In this document: piece by piece, positions 50,118 through 59,449 of the stretch
Position numbering within the stretch: the first letter of the stretch is position 1
How the letters are laid out: every line of letters begins with the position of its first letter
DNA from: Mariniphaga sp041687215
GTDB lineage: Bacteria; Bacteroidota; Bacteroidia; Bacteroidales; Prolixibacteraceae
Direction of reading: 5' to 3'
Assembly: GCF_041687215.1 (NCBI RefSeq)
Contig: NZ_JAWLCI010000002.1
Location: 124,001-188,000 of the forward strand
Length of the DNA stretch: 64,000 nucleotides
Position numbers and translations under genes: made by a program
The notes under the pieces: model-generated
Database searches by the model: none
Seen by the model: only the letters and a program-made list of their open reading frames with translations
Told to the model about the DNA's origin: nothing

Positions 50118-51110
50118 TCAGATTTCTGCCAGGTAATTAACCAAGCGGGTATCGTGCGCAATTTTTAGTTTTTTACGCAACCTGACACGGGTAACTTCCA
50201 CGCTTTGCGGAGTAAGATTATTTAATCCGGCAATTTGTTTACTGGTGAGGCCCAGTTTCAGGCAGGCACAAAGTTTTTTATCCTTTGAGGTAAGTTTCGG
50301 GTGTTTCAGCAAAAGGCGGGTCATAAAACCAGGATGCAGCTTTTCCAACTGAATTTCAACCATATTCCAGTCAACCGGCTCATTCCTGGTGTTTTCCAAT
50401 AGATATAGCAACTTTTGTATTTTTTCAGATCCATTTTTGAGATTATCTTCAGAAATGGTTTTCAATTGCTGAGTCAACTTTGCAATAAGCTCATTTTTCT
50501 GGGATAGTTGCAGAAGAAATGTTACCAGTTCGCGTTCCTTAATTTCCAGCTCCGATTTGAGTCTTTCCCGGTGCCGGTTTTCCAATTCTTTTCCCGTTGA
50601 AAGATCATTGATTCTTCCCAAAGCATTTTTGAGTTTGGTAATATCCTGAACAGAACCCCGGATGCCGAGATAACGGCCTTCCCGGTTGTAAACACCACGC
50701 ACAGTAAATAAACACCAACGCATCTGGCGGGTTCGTGTCATTATTCGAAATTCGAGGGAAGGATTAATAAGATCCTGACTCAATGCGTTGTGCAGAAATC
50801 CTTCAAACTTTTCGCGGTCAGCCACATAAACCAGCAATTCAGAAAGAGATGGAGACTCCAAAACCTGATTGGCAGTATATCCAGTCAGATCAATACAGGA
50901 AGGTGAACAGTAATTTATTTTTCCGGATGGATCGAACCACAATTCCCAGCCAAAGGTAAAATCGGCAACCAGTTGGTAAAACAGCCTTTTTTCCTGTTCG
51001 CGGTTAAAAAGTTCGGTTTTTTCTTCCAGTTCAAACTTTAATTCAGAAATCTGAGTTTCCAGTTGTTTTATCCGACCATCAATATTATTACTTTTATCCC
51101 CGGACTCCAT
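50118..51110 (-). CDS. PAS-domain LuxR-type transcriptional regulator
   Basis: 330 residues. An N-terminal coiled coil (about 8-45), a PAS domain (about 50-165; ELWFDPSGKINYCSPSCIDL, FRIMTRTRQMRWCL and GIRGSVQDITKLK) and a second coiled coil (about 170-215) precede a C-terminal LuxR-like helix-turn-helix (about 265-325; KLCACLKLGLTSKQIAGLNN, then SVEVTRVRLRKKL). It has no receiver domain or transmembrane segment, so it should sense a small molecule or redox state in the cytoplasm and bind DNA directly. It stands alone between AT-rich spacers. Targets unknown; the adjacent superoxide dismutase gene has its own promoter. Confidence 0.85.
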   Translation of the reverse strand: MESGDKSNNIDGRIKQLETQISELKFELEEKTELFNREQEKRLFYQLVADFTFGWELWFDPSGKINYCSPSCIDLTGYTANQVLESPSLSELLVYVADREKFEGFLHNALSQDLINPSLEFRIMTRTRQMRWCLFTVRGVYNREGRYLGIRGSVQDITKLKNALGRINDLSTGKELENRHRERLKSELEIKERELVTFLLQLSQKNELIAKLTQQLKTISEDNLKNGSEKIQKLLYLLENTRNEPVDWNMVEIQLEKLHPGFMTRLLLKHPKLTSKDKKLCACLKLGLTSKQIAGLNNLTPQSVEVTRVRLRKKLKIAHDTRLVNYLAEI

Positions 51111-51207
51111 TCCATTCTTTCAAATTAATTCCTGTAAATGTAATCTTTTGGATAAAACTGCACAACTGCACAGATTTCTAATTAACATAAAACCATGGAA
51201 AAAAGCA

Positions 51208-51242
51208 AGAAAAACCCCGGGACCTCATCCCGGGGAAAAAAA
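51208..51242 (-). terminator. Rho-independent terminator after the superoxide dismutase gene
   Basis: A perfect 8-bp GC stem, CCCCGGGA (51215-51222) with TCCCGGGG (51228-51235), has a 5-nt loop. It is flanked by A/T runs on both sides, so it can work in either direction. On the minus strand a T run follows the stem, 12-19 nt after the stop. Confidence 0.9.
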
Positions 51243-51253
51243 CCAAAAATCAA

Positions 51254-51853
51254 CTAACCTTTAAACCGCCTGGCGACTTCGTCCCAGTTGATGAGATTCC
51301 AGAATGCATTTACATAATCCGGACGTCTGTTTTGATAATTCAGGTAATATGCGTGTTCCCACACATCAACACCCAGGACGGGTGTGCCCTGAACATCTGC
51401 AACATCCATCAGCGGATTATCCTGATTGGGCGTGGACGAAACCACCAGTTTATTGTTTTGAAGAACCAACCATGCCCAACCTGATCCAAACCGCGTTAGT
51501 GCAGCCTGGACAAATGCCTCACGGAAATTTTCTACTGAATCAAATGATTCGTTTATTGCATCGAGCAGTTCGCCTTCCGGATTCGGAGATCCTCCCGGCG
51601 CCATTACTTCCCAATACAAATTATGATTGTAATATCCTCCTCCATTGTTTCTTACAGCCGTGGAATGCCCCGAAACTCCTTTCAGAATTTCTTCAATGCT
51701 TTTTCCTTCGAGCGCGCTTCCGGCCACTGCATTATTCAGGTTATTGGTATAACCCGCATGATGTTTTGTGTGGTGAATTTCCATGGTGCGCGCATCAATG
51801 TGCGGTTCCAAAGCTGTGTAATCGTAATTTAATTTCGGTAATTCAAAAGCCAT
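51254..51853 (-). CDS. sodB: Superoxide dismutase (Fe/Mn family)
   Basis: 199 residues, complete. It converts superoxide to oxygen and hydrogen peroxide in the cytoplasm. The metal ligands can be seen: H27 in IHHTKHHAGY, the second His in helix AVRNNGGGYYNHNLYW, and Asp/His in the signature DVWEHAYYLNY. GSGWAWLVLQ and NQDNPL follow the family pattern. Iron, manganese or cambialistic use cannot be settled by eye; the sodB symbol is a convenience. A strong promoter and terminator make it a single-gene unit. Confidence 0.94.
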   Translation of the reverse strand: MAFELPKLNYDYTALEPHIDARTMEIHHTKHHAGYTNNLNNAVAGSALEGKSIEEILKGVSGHSTAVRNNGGGYYNHNLYWEVMAPGGSPNPEGELLDAINESFDSVENFREAFVQAALTRFGSGWAWLVLQNNKLVVSSTPNQDNPLMDVADVQGTPVLGVDVWEHAYYLNYQNRRPDYVNAFWNLINWDEVARRFKG

Positions 51854-52183
51854 ATCTTCTTGTTCTTTTTATAAAATTAATAAAATACTTTTAAGTCTTT
51901 AATGCAAATATAAGGCACGTTTTCTGGTTGTGCAAATATTTCAGGATAAAAACACATTGAAATCCTTTATTGTTCATCAAAATTGTTTTTTATTTTCTGA
52001 ATCCATATTGGGAAAACCATGCTCTTGGGCTGGCCATGGTATTTTTTATAGGTGCGCGGGGTGCTATTGAAACTTTCCTTTTTCAGGCGATCTGTATTTT
52101 CGCAAATTCAGTAAAATCCGGAATTTCCAAACAATATTTGCTCTGTTTCGTTAGAACCCTTAAACAGAAACTTCAAAATCAAA
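51854..52183. other. Intergenic region between divergent sod and porin genes
   Basis: 330 bases. The sod promoter lies at 51905-51936. The rest, including a 74-codon plus-strand frame (51970-52194) that starts at TTG and overlaps the next gene, shows no recognisable coding signal. The promoter of the porin/BCCT operon should be here, but no clear TAnnTTTG box was found. Confidence 0.45.
51905..51936 (-). promoter_or_regulatory. Promoter of the superoxide dismutase gene
   Basis: On the minus strand TTTG (51936-51933) and TATATTTG (51912-51905) are separated by 20 nt, matching the Bacteroidota consensus. The ATG is at 51853, leaving a leader of about 45 nt. Confidence 0.72.
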
Positions 52184-53380
52184 ATGTTAAATAGTAAAAC
52201 GTTACTTCTTTTTCGAATGACAAAATCCGTATTTATTTCATTGCTTCTAATTGTATTTGTTGATTACCCGACTCAAAGTCAGGAGAAACCTGAGGTAAAA
52301 TTTGGTGGCGCATTACGTTTCAATTACAATTTATCTACCTGGAAAGAAGGGCAAAAAGATCGTGGAGGCGATTTTGGTTACGATATGTTTCGAATTAATT
52401 CAATTGCATCGTACAAAGGAATAAAACTGAATGCTGAATACCGGTTATATTCTGAAAGCTTTGGTGGTGGAATGTTAAAGCAGGGTTGGGTGGAATACGA
52501 TTTCAGCGAAAACAAAAACCTCCAAATCGGGTTGACTCAGGTACCTTTCGGTATTACTCAATACAACTCCAACAACTGGTTTTTTAATATGACCTATTAT
52601 CTTGGGCTTGAAGACGATCACGATATGGGAATAAAATACTCATTTTCAGGAGAACAGTGGGAATATGCACTCGCATTTTTCAAAAATGCCGAAGAGTTGA
52701 ATTTTGGAAGTTATTCGGATGTATCGCACAGCCGGTACTCGTATGACATTTCTTCGATTGATTTGAACGGCGATGGAAATCCGGATTTAAGAAATAAGGA
52801 AACCAATCAGCTAAATGGTAAGGTGGCCTACAAAATTCAAAATGGAAAGTTCAACCATAAAATTGGCGTTTCGGGGCAATTAGGCGGTTTACACAACCTG
52901 GATTCGGGAGAAACCGGCAATCATTTTGCCTATGCCGGTCACTACGAAATGCAGGCCGGAAGAGTGGCTGTAAAAGCTCAAATGGCCGGGTATGGACACA
53001 ACCCGGAAAACCCTTCAGGAGAACCAACCAATGTGGTGGGCATGACGGCCTATGGCGCCCCTTACCTTGTAGCAGCCAACGGAAAAATTTACACGCTTTG
53101 CCTTTCCTACTCGTTGCCGGTTGACTGGCATCCGGTTTCCAATCTCCAGTTTTATAACGATTTGGGCTACCTGGATAAATCAGTTACTGAATTTAAGAAT
53201 TCAATTATGAATGTAACCGGAGTTTTGGTAACTGCCGGAAATGTTTTCACCTACATTGATGCGGCTGCCGGAAAAGACCACCCGTGGCTGGGGCCGGAAT
53301 GGACAAACGGATTGGCTGCCGGAACAGAAAATGCCTCCTGGCATTTACGTTTCAATATTAACCTGGGATATTATTTCTAA
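52184..53380 (+). CDS. Outer-membrane porin-like beta-barrel
   Basis: About 398 residues. After a signal peptide (cleavage near PTQSQ) the protein is a beta-barrel with alternating strands: VKFGGALRFNYNLS, GIKLNAEYRLYSESFGGGM, GWVEYDFSENKNLQIGLTQV, and a final aromatic strand FNINLGYYF with terminal Phe. It resembles phosphate-selective or general OprO/OprP-type porins. The start is ATG 52184 or 52217 (MTKSVFIS), the latter giving a cleaner signal. It is 39 nt before the BCCT transporter gene and probably supplies the same cargo across the outer membrane, which is an inference from position. Confidence 0.75.
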   Translation: MLNSKTLLLFRMTKSVFISLLLIVFVDYPTQSQEKPEVKFGGALRFNYNLSTWKEGQKDRGGDFGYDMFRINSIASYKGIKLNAEYRLYSESFGGGMLKQGWVEYDFSENKNLQIGLTQVPFGITQYNSNNWFFNMTYYLGLEDDHDMGIKYSFSGEQWEYALAFFKNAEELNFGSYSDVSHSRYSYDISSIDLNGDGNPDLRNKETNQLNGKVAYKIQNGKFNHKIGVSGQLGGLHNLDSGETGNHFAYAGHYEMQAGRVAVKAQMAGYGHNPENPSGEPTNVVGMTAYGAPYLVAANGKIYTLCLSYSLPVDWHPVSNLQFYNDLGYLDKSVTEFKNSIMNVTGVLVTAGNVFTYIDAAAGKDHPWLGPEWTNGLAAGTENASWHLRFNINLGYYF

Positions 53381-53419
53381 CATCCAATAAACTTAACAGC
53401 AAATTAATAACGGAATTTT

Positions 53420-55090
53420 ATGACTGACGAGAAAGTAACACCAAAGGACAGTGAAGCCCACCTCAAAAGCAGCAAAAAGTATTTCGATGTGGACGGACTG
53501 GTTTTCTGGCCATCAGCGCTGATTATTGTTGCGTTCATCTCCATCACTCTGATTGTGGGAGAGCCAATGGACCAGGTATTTTCGGCCATCCAAAGCAGTA
53601 TTTCCAGTTATGGCGGATGGTTTTTTATATTGTCCGTAAATATTTTCCTCTTTTTTGTTCTGTACATTGCATTCAGCAAGTATGGCAAGATACGGTTGGG
53701 AGGGAACAAATCGCGGCCCGAATTTTCAACAACTTCATGGTTTGCCATGTTGTTCAGTGCAGGAATGGGTATCGGTATTTTGTTTTGGAGTGTGGGTGAA
53801 CCCATCAACCATTTTATTAACCCTCCTGGTGCCGAACCACGCAGTGTTGAAGCAGCCCGTGAATCGATGGAAATTACATTTTTACACTGGGGATTACATG
53901 CCTGGGGTATTTACGCTCTGGTGGGAATGGCACTGGCTTTTTTCACGTTCAATAAAAAATTGCCGCTAACCATCAGCTCGGTTTTCTATCCCCTGCTTGG
54001 CGAAAAAGTGCATGGCCCCTGGGGAAAAGTAATTAATGTACTTGCAGTTGTGGCCACATTGTTTGGACTGGCCACTTCGCTCGGACTGGGCGTACAGCAG
54101 GTAAGTGCAGGATTGGCACACCTGTTCAATTTACCCGACACCATTACAACACAGGTTATTTTAATTACAGTAATTACCCTTGCAGCTACCGGTTCGGTTG
54201 TGGCCGGACTGAGTGGCGGAGTAAAAAAGCTAAGTCGTCTCAATATGTTTTTGGGTGCCATCTTTCTGGTCTTTATGCTTGTGGTAGGTCCTACCCTGTT
54301 TATCATGGATTCGTTTATTCAAAACATTGGAGGCTACGTTCAAAACTTTTTTGAAATGTCGTCATGGACTGAAACGTATAAACAATCGGACTGGCAAAGC
54401 GACTGGACCGTATTTTACTGGGCCTGGTGGATTAGCTGGTCGCCGTTTGTGGGTATGTTTATCGCCCGCATTTCCAGAGGCCGCACACTTAAAGAATTTG
54501 TGTTGGGAGTTCTTATTGTACCCACTTTACTTACTTTCTTCTGGCTTTCAACCTTTGGTGGAAGCGCCATGTATCTCGAACTGAATTCCCTGGCCGATAT
54601 TGCCAGCGCGGTTACAGGCAACGTTGCCACTTCATTGTATGTACTGCTGGAACAATTTCCGCTTTCATCATTAACTTCGGTGGTTGGTGTGGTTTTGGTT
54701 ACCAGCTTTTTTGTTACTTCTTCCGACTCGGGTTCTTTGGTTGTTGACTCGCTTACCGCCGGCGGAAAACTTGACGCACCGGTTCCCCAGCGCATTTTCT
54801 GGGCATTAACTGAAGGTGCGGTTGCTGCGGTTTTGTTAATTGGCGGCGGACTTGGGGCATTGCAAACAGCAGCCATTTCAACCGGCCTGCCATTTACCAT
54901 TTTATTAATTGTTTTGATGTGGAGTTTGCTGAAAGGATTGCGGAAAGAACATACCGGAATGATGGAAACCCAGATGGAAGCTGAACGTAAACAATATTTG
55001 GATACGCTGGCCAGAATGATGCAAAAAAGAGAACAGGCCAAAACTTCCGGAAAACTTGAAAAGAAACCAGAAAAAGAAAGTTTAATCTGA
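53420..55090 (+). CDS. BCCT-family betaine/choline/carnitine transporter
   Basis: 556 residues with about 12 membrane helices. The hallmark FYWAWWISWSPFVGMFIARISRGRT contains the Trp box that binds the quaternary ammonium group of betaine-type substrates, and SAGMGIGILFWSVGEPINHF is also characteristic. The transporter takes up glycine betaine, choline or related osmoprotectants with sodium or protons. A C-terminal charged tail (about 510-556) may be an osmosensor, as in BetP. It lies in a run with an outer-membrane porin, a universal stress protein and a glycine-betaine-binding protein, strongly indicating osmoprotectant uptake. Confidence 0.94.
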   Translation: MTDEKVTPKDSEAHLKSSKKYFDVDGLVFWPSALIIVAFISITLIVGEPMDQVFSAIQSSISSYGGWFFILSVNIFLFFVLYIAFSKYGKIRLGGNKSRPEFSTTSWFAMLFSAGMGIGILFWSVGEPINHFINPPGAEPRSVEAARESMEITFLHWGLHAWGIYALVGMALAFFTFNKKLPLTISSVFYPLLGEKVHGPWGKVINVLAVVATLFGLATSLGLGVQQVSAGLAHLFNLPDTITTQVILITVITLAATGSVVAGLSGGVKKLSRLNMFLGAIFLVFMLVVGPTLFIMDSFIQNIGGYVQNFFEMSSWTETYKQSDWQSDWTVFYWAWWISWSPFVGMFIARISRGRTLKEFVLGVLIVPTLLTFFWLSTFGGSAMYLELNSLADIASAVTGNVATSLYVLLEQFPLSSLTSVVGVVLVTSFFVTSSDSGSLVVDSLTAGGKLDAPVPQRIFWALTEGAVAAVLLIGGGLGALQTAAISTGLPFTILLIVLMWSLLKGLRKEHTGMMETQMEAERKQYLDTLARMMQKREQAKTSGKLEKKPEKESLI

Positions 55091-55101
55091 AAATCAATGC
55101 T

Positions 55102-56022
55102 ATGTACCAATTTGAAGATATATTAGTTTGCCTCGATTTAAGTGAAATGGATGACTCGCTTATCCGATACAGTAATTTTTTGGTGGAAAACTTCAAACCA
55201 AAATCGGTTACTTTTTTACATGTGATGAAATCGTATGAAATTCCACCTGAAATGATCTCCGCTTTCCCGCACCTCGAGCAGCCGCTTACCGAAATTGTAA
55301 AAGAAGAGCTTCAGGAAAAAATTGAATCGCTTTTTTCCGGAACGAATGAAGTTCAAACAAACGTAAAAGTGGTTGAGGGTTCAACAACCGACAATATCGT
55401 GAGGTATGCGCGCGAAAACAACATCACGTTTACCCTTATGGGAAAAAAAATTGGGTACGAAGGTAGGGGAGGCATAGTACGAAAAGTAATCAGCATTATT
55501 CCATCCTCGGTTTTACTGGTGAGCGAAACCACGCAACCGCGCATTGAACACGTGTTGGTTCGTATGGATTTTTCGAAAATGAGTGGGCTTGCCCTGAAAA
55601 TGGCTTTGCGCCTGCAGGAATTAACAGGTGCAAAAGTATCGTGTCATCATGCCTATAAACTTCCGTTGAAATATTTCCCACAGAGTTCGCCTGAAAACGA
55701 TAAAAAACTCATGCAGCACATTGAAAAGCACAGCGCGAAAGAGTATCAGAAATTTATGAAAAAGCAGGAACTCGACCCGGAAAAAATTCCCTGTACAAAT
55801 TCACTGGATCCGGAAAACGATGAAGCCCATATTCTTTACAAGCAGGCACTTACCAATGGGGCCGATATGATCATTATTGGTTCAAAAATTAAATCGGAAC
55901 TGGCTGACATCATTATCGATTCTACTTCGGAGAAGCTGGCTTCGGCAGAAAAAAATCTGCCGGTACTCATAATTAAAGATCGAAAACAAACCATTGGGTT
56001 CCTTAAAGCCCTTTTTAAATAA
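55102..56022 (+). CDS. Universal stress protein (tandem UspA domains)
   Basis: 306 residues made of two UspA-like alpha/beta domains. The first (about 1-145) begins YQFEDILVCLDLSEMDDSLI and ends with SIIPSSVLLVSE. The second (about 150-300) begins IEHVLVRMDFSKMSGLALKMA and ends LPVLIIKD. The first has the FTLMGKKIGYEGRGG segment, loosely matching the UspA ATP-binding 'G.G.GG' region; the second domain's version (MIIIGSKIKSE) lacks a clear one. It is 11 nt after the BCCT gene and 11 nt before the binding protein, so it is cotranscribed. It may regulate the transporter; USP partners of transporters are known. Confidence 0.9.
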   Translation: MYQFEDILVCLDLSEMDDSLIRYSNFLVENFKPKSVTFLHVMKSYEIPPEMISAFPHLEQPLTEIVKEELQEKIESLFSGTNEVQTNVKVVEGSTTDNIVRYARENNITFTLMGKKIGYEGRGGIVRKVISIIPSSVLLVSETTQPRIEHVLVRMDFSKMSGLALKMALRLQELTGAKVSCHHAYKLPLKYFPQSSPENDKKLMQHIEKHSAKEYQKFMKKQELDPEKIPCTNSLDPENDEAHILYKQALTNGADMIIIGSKIKSELADIIIDSTSEKLASAEKNLPVLIIKDRKQTIGFLKALFK

Positions 56023-56033
56023 ACCCAGGAAAA

Positions 56034-56912
56034 ATGAAACTAAAGTCTTATTACAACCGGATTTGCATACTGATCGTTCTATTTTTTATCGTTTCATGTA
56101 CGAATAAACCATCGGGCGAAGAAGAAATGACGATAAAACTGGTTTATACCGATTGGTCTGAAAGTGTTGCCATTACGCATCTTTCGGCAGTTTTGCTCGA
56201 AGAAAAAATGGATTACACTGCGATTACAAAACTAACCGATGTGGAGACCGCATACCAGGAAATTGCCAGCGGAGAATCAGATATTTTTGCCGATGCATGG
56301 CTTCCCGAAACTCATAAAAAGTACATGGAAGACCATACCGAAAATATTGAAAAACTGGGAATCCTTTATCCCGAGGCCCGAACGGGGTTTGTTGTTCCGG
56401 CATACAGTGAATTACAATATGTTTCAGACCTCAAAAATTACAGCAATCCGATTATTGGAATTGACGAAGGTGCCGGAGTGATGCAAAAAGCCAGGAAGGC
56501 CATCGAAAAATACAGTCTGCCTTTCCCGTTAGTTAGTCTTTCAGAAGATGAAATGATAAAACAACTGGAAGATTCGATTAAACGCAGGAAAGAAATTGTA
56601 ATTACAGGATGGGAACCACACTGGATTTTCGCCCGCTACGAAGTTAGATTTCTGGAAGATTCGGAAAATATTTTTGGAGTAAAAGAAAATATTTTTGCCG
56701 TTGGCCACAGTGGAATTGAGGAATTGCATCCGAGGGCAGTTCGTTTTTTTGAGCGGATGCAGTTGACCGAAAAACAGTTAAACAGTCTGGTTTACCAGGT
56801 AAAATTGAGCGAAGACCCCAAGCAAGGGGTGAAAAACTGGATAAAAGAAAACGAATACATTGTAAACCAGTGGGTGAAAAACCTGAAACCGGAACGTAAA
56901 AAAATAATGTAA
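56034..56912 (+). CDS. Glycine-betaine-binding lipoprotein (ProX/OpuAC-like)
   Basis: 292 residues. A lipoprotein signal ends at C22 (FIVSCTNKP). The binding fold starts KLVYTDWSESVAITHL and contains EIASGESDIFADAWLPETH, whose aromatic and acidic residues match the quaternary-ammonium pocket, and EIVITGWEPHWIFARYEV. This is the substrate-binding protein of ProU/OpuA-type ABC transporters. No permease or ATPase gene is adjacent, so it is an orphan, or works with the BCCT system here, or with an ABC transporter elsewhere. It is last in the operon starting at the porin gene. Confidence 0.9.
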   Translation: MKLKSYYNRICILIVLFFIVSCTNKPSGEEEMTIKLVYTDWSESVAITHLSAVLLEEKMDYTAITKLTDVETAYQEIASGESDIFADAWLPETHKKYMEDHTENIEKLGILYPEARTGFVVPAYSELQYVSDLKNYSNPIIGIDEGAGVMQKARKAIEKYSLPFPLVSLSEDEMIKQLEDSIKRRKEIVITGWEPHWIFARYEVRFLEDSENIFGVKENIFAVGHSGIEELHPRAVRFFERMQLTEKQLNSLVYQVKLSEDPKQGVKNWIKENEYIVNQWVKNLKPERKKIM

Positions 56913-56931
56913 TACCTTTTGCTGCTACTGT

Positions 56932-57177
56932 TTAATTTGCCAGTTTCCGAATTAAACCCAATAAGGCAAGCAACGCAACCGCCCCAATAACTGCGGTGAT
57001 TAAATTGCCAAATAATCCGCTGTTGACAAATATCCCCAGCTCGTGCAGCAACCAATTGCCAAACCACGCTCCGGCAATTCCTACAATAATATTCAGCACA
57101 CATCCATATCCTTTACCGCGAATAATAAGCCCGGCAATGGCACCTGCCACCAAACCAATTAACAATACATACAACAT
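56932..57177 (-). CDS. GlsB/YeaQ/YmgE-family membrane protein
   Basis: 81 residues with three membrane helices. The motif LIGLVAGAIAGLIIRGKGYG followed by GIAGAWFGNWLLHELG is typical of the GlsB/YeaQ/YmgE small transmembrane stress-response family, linked to general stress in other bacteria. The ATG at 57177 gives the family N-terminus; the frame is open to a TTG at 57204. It converges on the betaine-binding-protein gene. Confidence 0.88.
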   Translation of the reverse strand: MLYVLLIGLVAGAIAGLIIRGKGYGCVLNIIVGIAGAWFGNWLLHELGIFVNSGLFGNLITAVIGAVALLALLGLIRKLAN

Positions 57178-57225
57178 GATTAAAAAATTTGAATTCAGTT
57201 TCAAAATATAAAAACATCACCTCAT

Positions 57226-57282
57226 AAAAAAGAAGCTGTTCAAAAAACCCTGAAATAATTTAAAGTTTCCTGAACAGCCTCT
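57226..57282 (-). terminator. Terminator of the MFS transporter gene
   Basis: An 11-bp stem with one mismatch (about 57232-57242 with 57271-57281, core GCTGTTCA/TGAACAGC) has a 28-nt loop. On the minus strand it is followed by six T residues. It lies 24 nt beyond the MFS stop and before the GlsB-like gene. Confidence 0.75.
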
Positions 57283-57305
57283 CCTGCTAAAATGCATTGA
57301 TTTGT

Positions 57306-58661
57306 TTAACGCACTGCTGCACCTTCGTCCAAATCATTTCCACTCTTGGTTTTATTTTTAACCCAAAATGAAAGGATAATAAATGCAACAATTAATATGG
57401 TTGGCAGAACAGCCAGATTACGCAACGTCATTTGCGGACCGGCTGTTTCAATTGATTCTCCCATAATGGGCAGCACCATGGAGGTAGCAACAAATCCTGC
57501 ACCGCCAAGGATTGACATTCCCAAAGCTCCGGTTTTAGGTGCATATTCTGCCGCAGCGCCAATCATAGTTGGCCAGAAATAACAAACACCCACGGCAAAC
57601 ACAGCAGCAGAAACAACAGTCATAAAGGCGCCGTTGGTGACACTTAATAACAACAAACCGGCAACAGAAAATACGGCTGAGCCCAGCAGAACTCCCGGAG
57701 GATTCAACCGGTGAATCAACCCACCTGCAAAGTAGCGGCCAACTGCCATTAAACCGGTTACAACTGCCAGAATAATCATGGGATGAACGCCTTTATTGTC
57801 CAGCAATGCATTGATCCACTGCGTGGTTCCCAATTCAGTGGATGCAGTGAGCAACATACAGGCAAAAATAAACGGAAAGAGCAGTGTAATTTTATTTACG
57901 GCCTTACCTTCAACAATAATTAATACTGCAATAACTCCGATAATAATCAGTGGCAGTTCATAACTTCCGGTAATGGCATGAGAAATAGACTGAACATTGG
58001 CAACCAGAATCATAAAAACTACCGCAAGTGTAATGGTAATCGGCGCTCCAACGTTGCGCATCATTTCCTTATAGGTTACACCCGATGAAACCCGCTCTGT
58101 TTCAGGAATTTTCTGTCCCAAAAACATAAATCCGTAAATGGCAAGAGGAATAAACAACAACCCCACAAGCACCTGCCAGGGCAAATTCAATGAATCGATT
58201 ACCAGGGCAGCCAGTAAACTTCCAATGACAATTCCGCCGGGAAACCATACATGAAAACGGTTCAGCATTTTCGATTTCTTGTCGGGATAAATAGCTGTAA
58301 CCAGCGGATTACATGCAGCCTCAACACTTCCGTTGCCCAAACCAATAAATACGTTGGCAATAAACAACGAGGTGTAATCTTTAGCCATGAGCAACAATAC
58401 AATTCCCACCAGGTGCATCCCAAAAGCCATCCAAACTACTGTTCTGGTTTTTACAATGTCGATAAAATAACCTCCGGCAAACATGGCCACGGCAAAACCC
58501 CAAAATGCAGGTGCAAATGCGCGTCCAACCTGCTCGGCTGTCAAACCGTAGTCACCCGTAAAAACACCTTCAATTCTTGCTCTGATAGCAAATGTCATTG
58601 CAGTAACCAGCAGAGCCAGACAACTTGCAATAAAGAGTCTTTTTCGATTTACATTTTCCAT
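57306..58661 (-). CDS. MFS transporter
   Basis: 451 residues, 12 predicted membrane helices. The N-terminus TAMTFAIRARIEGVFTGDYG, a FIGLGNGSVEAACNPLVTAI segment in TM4-5 and the C-terminal FWPTMIGAAAEYAPKTGALG are those of the fucose/sugar-permease-like branch of the major facilitator superfamily. It lies 77 nt downstream of the ThuA-domain gene on the same strand, and the two are probably an operon. ThuA-type proteins go with sugar or disaccharide utilisation, so a sugar or sugar derivative is a reasonable cargo. The sequence does not fix which. Confidence 0.88.
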   Translation of the reverse strand: MENVNRKRLFIASCLALLVTAMTFAIRARIEGVFTGDYGLTAEQVGRAFAPAFWGFAVAMFAGGYFIDIVKTRTVVWMAFGMHLVGIVLLLMAKDYTSLFIANVFIGLGNGSVEAACNPLVTAIYPDKKSKMLNRFHVWFPGGIVIGSLLAALVIDSLNLPWQVLVGLLFIPLAIYGFMFLGQKIPETERVSSGVTYKEMMRNVGAPITITLAVVFMILVANVQSISHAITGSYELPLIIIGVIAVLIIVEGKAVNKITLLFPFIFACMLLTASTELGTTQWINALLDNKGVHPMIILAVVTGLMAVGRYFAGGLIHRLNPPGVLLGSAVFSVAGLLLLSVTNGAFMTVVSAAVFAVGVCYFWPTMIGAAAEYAPKTGALGMSILGGAGFVATSMVLPIMGESIETAGPQMTLRNLAVLPTILIVAFIILSFWVKNKTKSGNDLDEGAAVR

Positions 58662-58738
58662 AACTTGATTTGATTTTAAATTGTTCTATTCAATTTATTT
58701 GATTTAAATTTTAGCTGAATTTGTTTTGAATTAAACAA

Positions 58739-59449
58739 CTAATTGCTTTTTGCCAAATAGTTAATGGCCTGCAAAAGTAACCTCCGGTATTCGTTGGTTT
58801 CATAAGTCCGATAGTCGTGGCCAGGTTGCAGGTAAACTATACTCGATTTGTTGAACCGGTTTTCCCAACCGATGATTCTTTCGCTTTGCGGATGGTTGGT
58901 GGTTAAAATGGGAATCACTTCTTCCGATACCCTGTAATTTCCGTAAACCTCATCGAAAAACCGCAAACTGCCGAAACCTTTTGTAACCGGATGATTTCCT
59001 GCCGGTTGAATATAAACCCAAACATCGTGCTCGTAGGTTGATAAGTCTTTTTCCGGAATGCCACGGCGCTTTTCAATATATCTCCCGCCCAGTAGTTTTT
59101 CAAACTGCGGCCAATCCTGGTACGAAACCAACGCATGATGCAAAAAAAGCATGGGTTTGCCCTTTTTGGTCAATTCGATGTAAGCTGATTTCTCAACTTC
59201 GGAAATTTCTTTCCACATATCATAAAAAACAAGTACATCAAAATCTTCGGCCTCACCTTGGGCAATAGCCTGATTTGCTTCTGGTTGCGCAAAATGAATG
59301 TATTCAATTCCCTCCAGTGCATCGAAGAGCTGGAAAAACTGGATGGTGTCATACGAATGCCCACCGGTAACCAACATAATTTTTACGGGTTGTGCTTTCA
59401 GGGTGAAAATAAACAGTGAAGCAATGACTGTGGTCAGAATCAGTCTCAT
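58739..59449 (-). CDS. ThuA-domain protein (secreted)
   Basis: 236 residues from the ATG at 59449; an in-frame ATG at 59461 is also possible. A signal peptide (about 1-18, ending LKAQP) precedes a class I glutamine-amidotransferase-like ThuA fold. Markers are MLVTGGHSYDTIQFF, EDFDVLVFYDMWKEIS, KPMLFLHHALVSYQDWPQF and NHPVTKGFGSLRFFDEVYG. ThuA proteins are linked to trehalose and related sugar use, but their reaction is not firmly known; in Bacteroidota they are often periplasmic. It is followed by the MFS transporter gene. Confidence 0.88.
   Translation of the reverse strand: MRLILTTVIASLFIFTLKAQPVKIMLVTGGHSYDTIQFFQLFDALEGIEYIHFAQPEANQAIAQGEAEDFDVLVFYDMWKEISEVEKSAYIELTKKGKPMLFLHHALVSYQDWPQFEKLLGGRYIEKRRGIPEKDLSTYEHDVWVYIQPAGNHPVTKGFGSLRFFDEVYGNYRVSEEVIPILTTNHPQSERIIGWENRFNKSSIVYLQPGHDYRTYETNEYRRLLLQAINYLAKSN

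Noticed and set aside
51970..52194. 74-codon frame before the porin gene
   Set aside because: It begins at TTG, has no family features, and overlaps the start of the porin gene in another frame.
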